Shown here: in pieces, positions 34,084 to 37,271 of the stretch
Position numbering within the stretch: the first letter of the stretch is position 1
How the letters are laid out: each line of letters opens with the position of its first letter
Source of the DNA: Bacteroidales bacterium
GTDB taxonomy: Bacteria > Bacteroidota > Bacteroidia > Bacteroidales > Bacteroidaceae
Length of the DNA stretch: 37,271 bases
Assembly: GCA_012517855.1 (NCBI GenBank)
Contig: JAAYUD010000089.1
Location: 1-37,271, forward strand
Direction of reading: 5' to 3'
Notes under the pieces: generated by a model
What the model was told of the DNA's origin: nothing
The model's database searches: none
Seen by the model: only the letters and a program-made list of their open reading frames with translations
Made by a program: the position numbers and the translations under genes

Positions 34084-35280
34084 ATGGCAACGTTTAAATT
34101 TGAATTGCAGAAAAAGAAGAAAGACGGTACGCGGAATGTCAAAATCATCCTCACGCATGAAAGAAAATTAAAACGCCTTCCTACAAACATCTATGTATCC
34201 GGTACGGATTTAACCAAATCCGGAAAACTGAAGAATCAGTTGGTCATAGATAAAATTGAAGATTTGATGAGGAAATACAGGGATAAATGTAATGCCTTAT
34301 CAACTGGGTTGAATGGTATGGATATCCAAGCCTTAGCTTCTTATCTAGAAGAGGAATCCGGCGATTTGGATTTTATCAAGATCTTTCGAGAGTATATCTC
34401 ATCGCACAAAGAAAAGAAAGGTATTAAAAATTACCGATCGGCTCTGAACGCTCTTATTAAATTTATAGAGAACGACAAACTTGGAATATCTGATATTAGT
34501 GTTTCCTTTTTGGAAAAATTGGAGAAATCGCTTACCGGACGTGCCGTATCTCTTTATCTGGGGAGCATCAGGCATGTATATATGTATGCCAAATTGAAGT
34601 ATAACGATGAAGAAAGAGGAATTATACGAATACCCTACAATCCTTTTGAAAGATATAGAGTTCCCAAACAAAATGTGGCCGTTAAGCGGGCATTGGAGAC
34701 CTCTTTGATACGTGAGATAATAGATATGCCTTATGATACAGCAAAAAAACGTGATGGAGACGAGAACCGCTTTAATTTGGCAAAGGATTGCTTTGTTCTC
34801 TCTTTTTGTCTGATCGGCATGAATTCGGTAGATTTGTATAATTGTGATCGGTTTCAAAGGGGTATGATCATTTATGAAAGGACAAAGACTAGAGATCGTC
34901 GGAGTGATAGGGCCGAAATACATGTATCCGTTTCCCATTATATTAAAAAACTATTTAATAAATATCGCGATAAGACGGGAAAGCGGGTCTTTGTATTTTA
35001 TCAAATGTATTCAACCGACTCGACATTCAATGCCGCACTCAATAAAGGTTTGAAAAGGATAGGTGAAAAACTGGGGATAGAGAAATTGGAGTTCTATTCA
35101 GCTCGTCACTCATGGGCGACAATTGCTCGTAATGATTTGATGATTGACAAGTCTACGATCAATGATGCCCTGAATCATATTGATAATTCCATGGCAGTTA
35201 CCGATTTGTATATCAAGAAAGACTTCTCCGCTATCAATAAAGCTAACGAAAAAGTCTTAGATTATATCTTTGGGAACTAA
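34084..35280 (+). CDS. int: Tyrosine-type site-specific integrase (Bacteroidetes type)
   Basis: Carries out integration and, probably with a partner, excision of the element. The 398-residue protein has an N-terminal arm-binding domain (residues 1-60, with the KKKKDGTRNVKIILTHERK stretch), a SAM-like core-binding domain (about 95-180) and a catalytic domain. Visible catalytic residues are Lys268 (ERTKTR), Arg341 (SARHSWAT), His365 (NHIDN) and the nucleophile Tyr376 (TDLYIKK). The position of the usual first Arg is taken by Asn247 in GMNSVDL, and the His of the HxxR box by Tyr338; both changes are seen in Bacteroidetes integrases and need not mean loss of function. It starts about 145 bases after tRNA-His, its likely target. 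Confidence 0.92.
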   Translation: MATFKFELQKKKKDGTRNVKIILTHERKLKRLPTNIYVSGTDLTKSGKLKNQLVIDKIEDLMRKYRDKCNALSTGLNGMDIQALASYLEEESGDLDFIKIFREYISSHKEKKGIKNYRSALNALIKFIENDKLGISDISVSFLEKLEKSLTGRAVSLYLGSIRHVYMYAKLKYNDEERGIIRIPYNPFERYRVPKQNVAVKRALETSLIREIIDMPYDTAKKRDGDENRFNLAKDCFVLSFCLIGMNSVDLYNCDRFQRGMIIYERTKTRDRRSDRAEIHVSVSHYIKKLFNKYRDKTGKRVFVFYQMYSTDSTFNAALNKGLKRIGEKLGIEKLEFYSARHSWATIARNDLMIDKSTINDALNHIDNSMAVTDLYIKKDFSAINKANEKVLDYIFGN

Positions 35281-35345
35281 AGTAGATGAGATCGCTTTTA
35301 GGACTACTAATAAAGTGGCCCTGAATTGTTCTGGTCAGATTATTA

Positions 35346-35386
35346 GCTAAGGGCTACTGATTGTTGTTATCAGATTAGTCCTTAGC
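35346..35386. repeat. Hairpin between int and repressor
   Basis: GCTAAGG and CCTTAGC enclose a CTA/TAG pair and a perfect CTGAT/ATCAG stem with a seven-base loop. It lies between the convergent integrase and repressor genes and may help end either transcript, although no T-run follows. Confidence 0.6.
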
Positions 35387-35440
35387 ATGGAAGCGCCTCT
35401 CTCAGAAAGAAATTCCTGTCTTTTCAATCCCCTTTTTGGT

Positions 35441-36130
35441 TCACCACCCTTTATTCACGAGAATCTTAATCACTTTCCATACTCCGACTATAAAATCTTT
35501 GGGCAAGTCCTCAACCGGATATTCTTTGTTCAAGGAGACACATGTCACATATTCCTGCGAATTGGAATCGCACTTGATCACTTTCTTCAGAATTCTTCTA
35601 CCGTCATTGAGAAGAAGTACGAAGATATTTCCGAATCCGAAATATTCCCTCCAGCACTCCACCTGTCTGATGAGTACGATGCTTCCTGCAGGGCAGGCCG
35701 GTTCCATACTGTCGCCCGATACTTGTATGCATTTGTCTCCTTCCTTGGCATCATTGAAGGCAACCCTTCTGATGATGTATTCGGGTTCGTCAAAAACTGC
35801 GTTGGGAGAATGCATGCCACCTACGGCATCCATGTTGATCATTGGTACAAGCTTGTAATCATTTGTAATACAAATCTCACTTCTCTCGAATGAAAGAGTA
35901 TCTCCTGTTCGCATGCTCCCTTCACCGGTCAATAACCAAATCCTGCTGTAGTTTGGATATACGGATCTTATTCTGTCCGCGTAGGCATGGCTGATGTTCT
36001 TTATCTTGCCATCCCGAATATCATAGAGGGACTGTGATCTGGGAATTCCCATCTTTTGGGCAAGTTTGTTGTACGAAATCTTTTCGTTTTCTATGATTCT
36101 CTTTAAAATTTCACTAGCTGTCATTGTCAT
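35441..36130 (-). CDS. S24-family phage repressor with HTH domain
   Basis: A 229-residue CI/LexA-like repressor expected to keep the element dormant and to respond to DNA damage by self-cleavage. An N-terminal helix-turn-helix domain (about 5-65, ISYNKLAQKMGIPRSQSLYDI) precedes a hinge and a C-terminal S24 peptidase domain. The catalytic Ser141 is in QVSGDSMEP, and Lys182 or Lys183 (RRILKKV) completes the dyad. A clear Ala-Gly cleavage site is not visible; AVGG at 102-105 lies in the right region. It is transcribed away from the early genes and toward int. Relief by RecA is inferred from the family. Confidence 0.9.
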   Translation of the reverse strand: MTMTASEILKRIIENEKISYNKLAQKMGIPRSQSLYDIRDGKIKNISHAYADRIRSVYPNYSRIWLLTGEGSMRTGDTLSFERSEICITNDYKLVPMINMDAVGGMHSPNAVFDEPEYIIRRVAFNDAKEGDKCIQVSGDSMEPACPAGSIVLIRQVECWREYFGFGNIFVLLLNDGRRILKKVIKCDSNSQEYVTCVSLNKEYPVEDLPKDFIVGVWKVIKILVNKGW

Positions 36131-36537
36131 TGCTTCATTTATTTTACTGTATGATAATCAATTCAAAATAGAGGAAATGCAGGACGTCTTCTTTTTCTGC
36201 GTTTTTTTGATAAAGTCCTTTTAAGGCATCCTCTTGCCTCCTTTTTTTACTATTTTAATCTTTGGAGGTTTACATGTTTAAATAATGCTTTTGAGTAGCA
36301 TTTTTCTTCCTCTTCCGCTTTTTAAAAACAGTCTAAAACTGTATATTTGCGTATGAAAAATAATCGCTTTACAAAAGTATCGATAAACTTTTGATAAAAC
36401 AATGTTTATATGCTAAAAAAAGTAACTGAAAATGATACTAACTTAAAAAGAGCAAGATCATTCCCTTACTTTTAAAGATAAAAAGGAAGCAAGCCCATTC
36501 TTGCAAATTAAATCGTAGAAAAGTTGGAAAGGAAACC
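36131..36537. promoter_or_regulatory. Element control region with opposing promoters and inverted repeats
   Basis: A plus-strand -7 box, TATATTTG at 36342-36349, points toward the early genes. A minus-strand -7 box, TACTTTTG at 36372-36379, has TTG 20 bases upstream (36400-36402) and points toward the repressor. The promoters face each other, so their transcripts would overlap. Inverted repeats lie on them: CAAAAGT/ACTTTTG at 36372-36394 and ACAGT/ACTGT at 36327-36341. These are candidate operators. A small hairpin, AATGCT/AGCATT at 36284-36302, is followed by T residues. Confidence 0.55.
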
Positions 36538-36849
36538 ATGATTATTCATTTGGATGTTTTCGAATTAAAGAAGCTTTGTATGGAAATGGCAGAACTTGGT
36601 GCGGCGGCCAATGAAAAGCGTCATTTTCCGGTATCGGATCAACTCAAACAACGCGAAGCCCGAAGATGGTTGAAATCTTTGGGCTATAAACCTTCTCTTC
36701 TTGATCGGTTCGAAGAAAAGGGACTGGTCGGCAAGGAGCGGATTGGAACGGGTAGAAATTCGCCGTTATACTATTCCCGCCTGGAAATACAATCGGCCTT
36801 GAACGCTCTTAAAATGGACGGATATGTCAATAAATACCAAGGTGCATAA
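36538..36849 (+). CDS. Small basic DNA-binding-like protein of the element
   Basis: A 103-residue protein of unrecognised family. Residues 40-95 (EARRWLKSLGYKPSLLDRFEEKGLVGKE then a basic GTGRNSPLYYSRLEI segment) resemble the winged helix of MerR-like or excisionase-type proteins: a helix-turn-helix, then a wing rich in Arg and Gly. An AGGAAA sequence precedes the ATG by six bases, a fair ribosome binding site. As the first gene of the early operon, facing away from the repressor, it could be a Cro-like regulator or an excision factor for Int. Function is a guess from shape and place. Confidence 0.65.
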   Translation: MIIHLDVFELKKLCMEMAELGAAANEKRHFPVSDQLKQREARRWLKSLGYKPSLLDRFEEKGLVGKERIGTGRNSPLYYSRLEIQSALNALKMDGYVNKYQGA

Positions 36850-37147
36850 GGGGCTTCGATATGATTCTGCTATGCAGTGCTCTGTATTATGAGTAGATAA
36901 AGAAATAGGAATGGTAACGATCTGATAGACAAAATGTTTGTAGAAAGAAATAAAAAATGATTAACAAATAAATAGTGCCGTTCGTTCGAAGAGTTCAAAA
37001 GAGAAATAACGGAATACATCAAAAAGGTTTGAATAGCATATGAAAATCAAAAATAAATCTGAAACGGAATGCTTTTTAATAGGTGCTGCATAACATTTTT
37101 TCATCAGTAAATCATATTGCAACGTACTTAAAAACATTTATAATAAC
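36850..37147. other. A+T-rich gap in the element
   Basis: Nearly 300 bases without a convincing gene. A 17-codon frame begins at 37040 (MKIKNKSETECFLIGAA) but cannot be supported further. An origin or regulatory region is possible in such a place; no repeats were noticed. Confidence 0.35.
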
Positions 37148-37271
37148 ATGATCAATAATTTTATACCTATAAGCCGGCGACTATTTGAGCACCGTTTTTG
37201 GTGCGAAGAGCGCATATTTTCGCGATTCGAAGCATGGCTCGACATATTACAGTCGACACGATTTGAGGACA
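37148..37271 (+). CDS. Start of a likely phage replication protein (cut by window edge)
   Basis: From ATG 37148 an open frame runs to the window edge, giving 41 residues that begin MINNFIPISRRLFEHRFWCE and continue through FSRFEAWLDILQSTRF. This resembles the N-terminus of replication-initiator or DnaD-like winged-helix proteins of Bacteroidota phages, which open with a similar ISR-LFEH-FW-E and AW-DLL pattern. It was too short at the edge to be listed as an ordinary frame. The rest of the gene is needed to confirm this. Confidence 0.6.
   Translation, partial: MINNFIPISRRLFEHRFWCEERIFSRFEAWLDILQSTRFED

Larger units (their letters stand above)
33939..37271 (+). mobile_element. Left end of a temperate phage or phage-like element at tRNA-His
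   Basis: Directly after tRNA-His come an integrase, an S24 repressor on the opposite strand, a control region, a small DNA-binding-like protein and the beginning of a likely replication gene. This order is typical of the early region of a prophage. The tRNA is whole, so the element probably restores its 3' end on insertion. The right end and the second attachment site lie outside the window, so its size and type, prophage or integrative element, cannot be settled. Confidence 0.75.

Noticed and set aside
35387-35893. Plus-strand open frames opposite the S24 repressor
   Set aside because: They are antisense to a gene with clear HTH and S24 motifs and show no family of their own.

Overview
The window looks like chromosomal DNA from a Bacteroidales bacterium (phylum Bacteroidota), with the left end of an integrated mobile element at its right edge. 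The evidence is the recurring Bacteroidota -7 promoter box TAnnTTTG, often with a -33 TTG about 20 bases upstream; a Rho factor with a long disordered insertion; a fused FeoA-FeoB; a long one-piece PurL; and a Bacteroidetes-type tyrosine integrase. I cannot name the genus from the sequence alone.

Layout. 1-119: 3' end of a 5S rRNA and its terminator. 511-4693: a three-gene [FeFe]-hydrogenase operon (NuoF-like, H-cluster and NuoE-like subunits), probably an NADH/ferredoxin-linked confurcating or bifurcating enzyme; no maturation genes are nearby. 4694-6117: mostly non-coding, with several hairpins, one small lipoprotein gene and a striking cluster of perfect palindromes. 6118-10508 (minus): purL followed by an MBL-fold hydrolase. 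10653-12666: rfbA and rfbB for dTDP-sugar synthesis, overlapping tail-to-tail with menA (minus). 14030-16722: FeoAB iron transporter and a coupled Cys-rich mini-protein. 16795-18217: tRNA-Cys and tilS. 18459-22919: rho, ffh, folD. 22920-24021: a gene-poor kilobase holding a second member of the palindrome family. 24022-31593: a CzcCBA-type metal efflux system followed by its own two-component system. 31691-33704: a BspA-like LRR protein and a secreted serine hydrolase, convergent. 33865-33938: tRNA-His.

From 34084 to the end is the start of a temperate phage or phage-like element inserted beside tRNA-His: an integrase, an S24-family repressor on the opposite strand, a regulatory region with apparently face-to-face promoters and inverted repeats, a small DNA-binding-like protein, and the first 41 codons of a likely replication protein cut by the window edge.

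I see no CRISPR array, toxin-antitoxin pair or recognised defence system. The least explained signals are the dispersed palindrome family built on TTTCGTCCTTAT (5881-5987 and 23220-23301), the hairpin-rich RNA-like stretch at 5041-5141, and the element's control region. Most protein calls rest on motifs and family resemblance read by eye; no database search was run.
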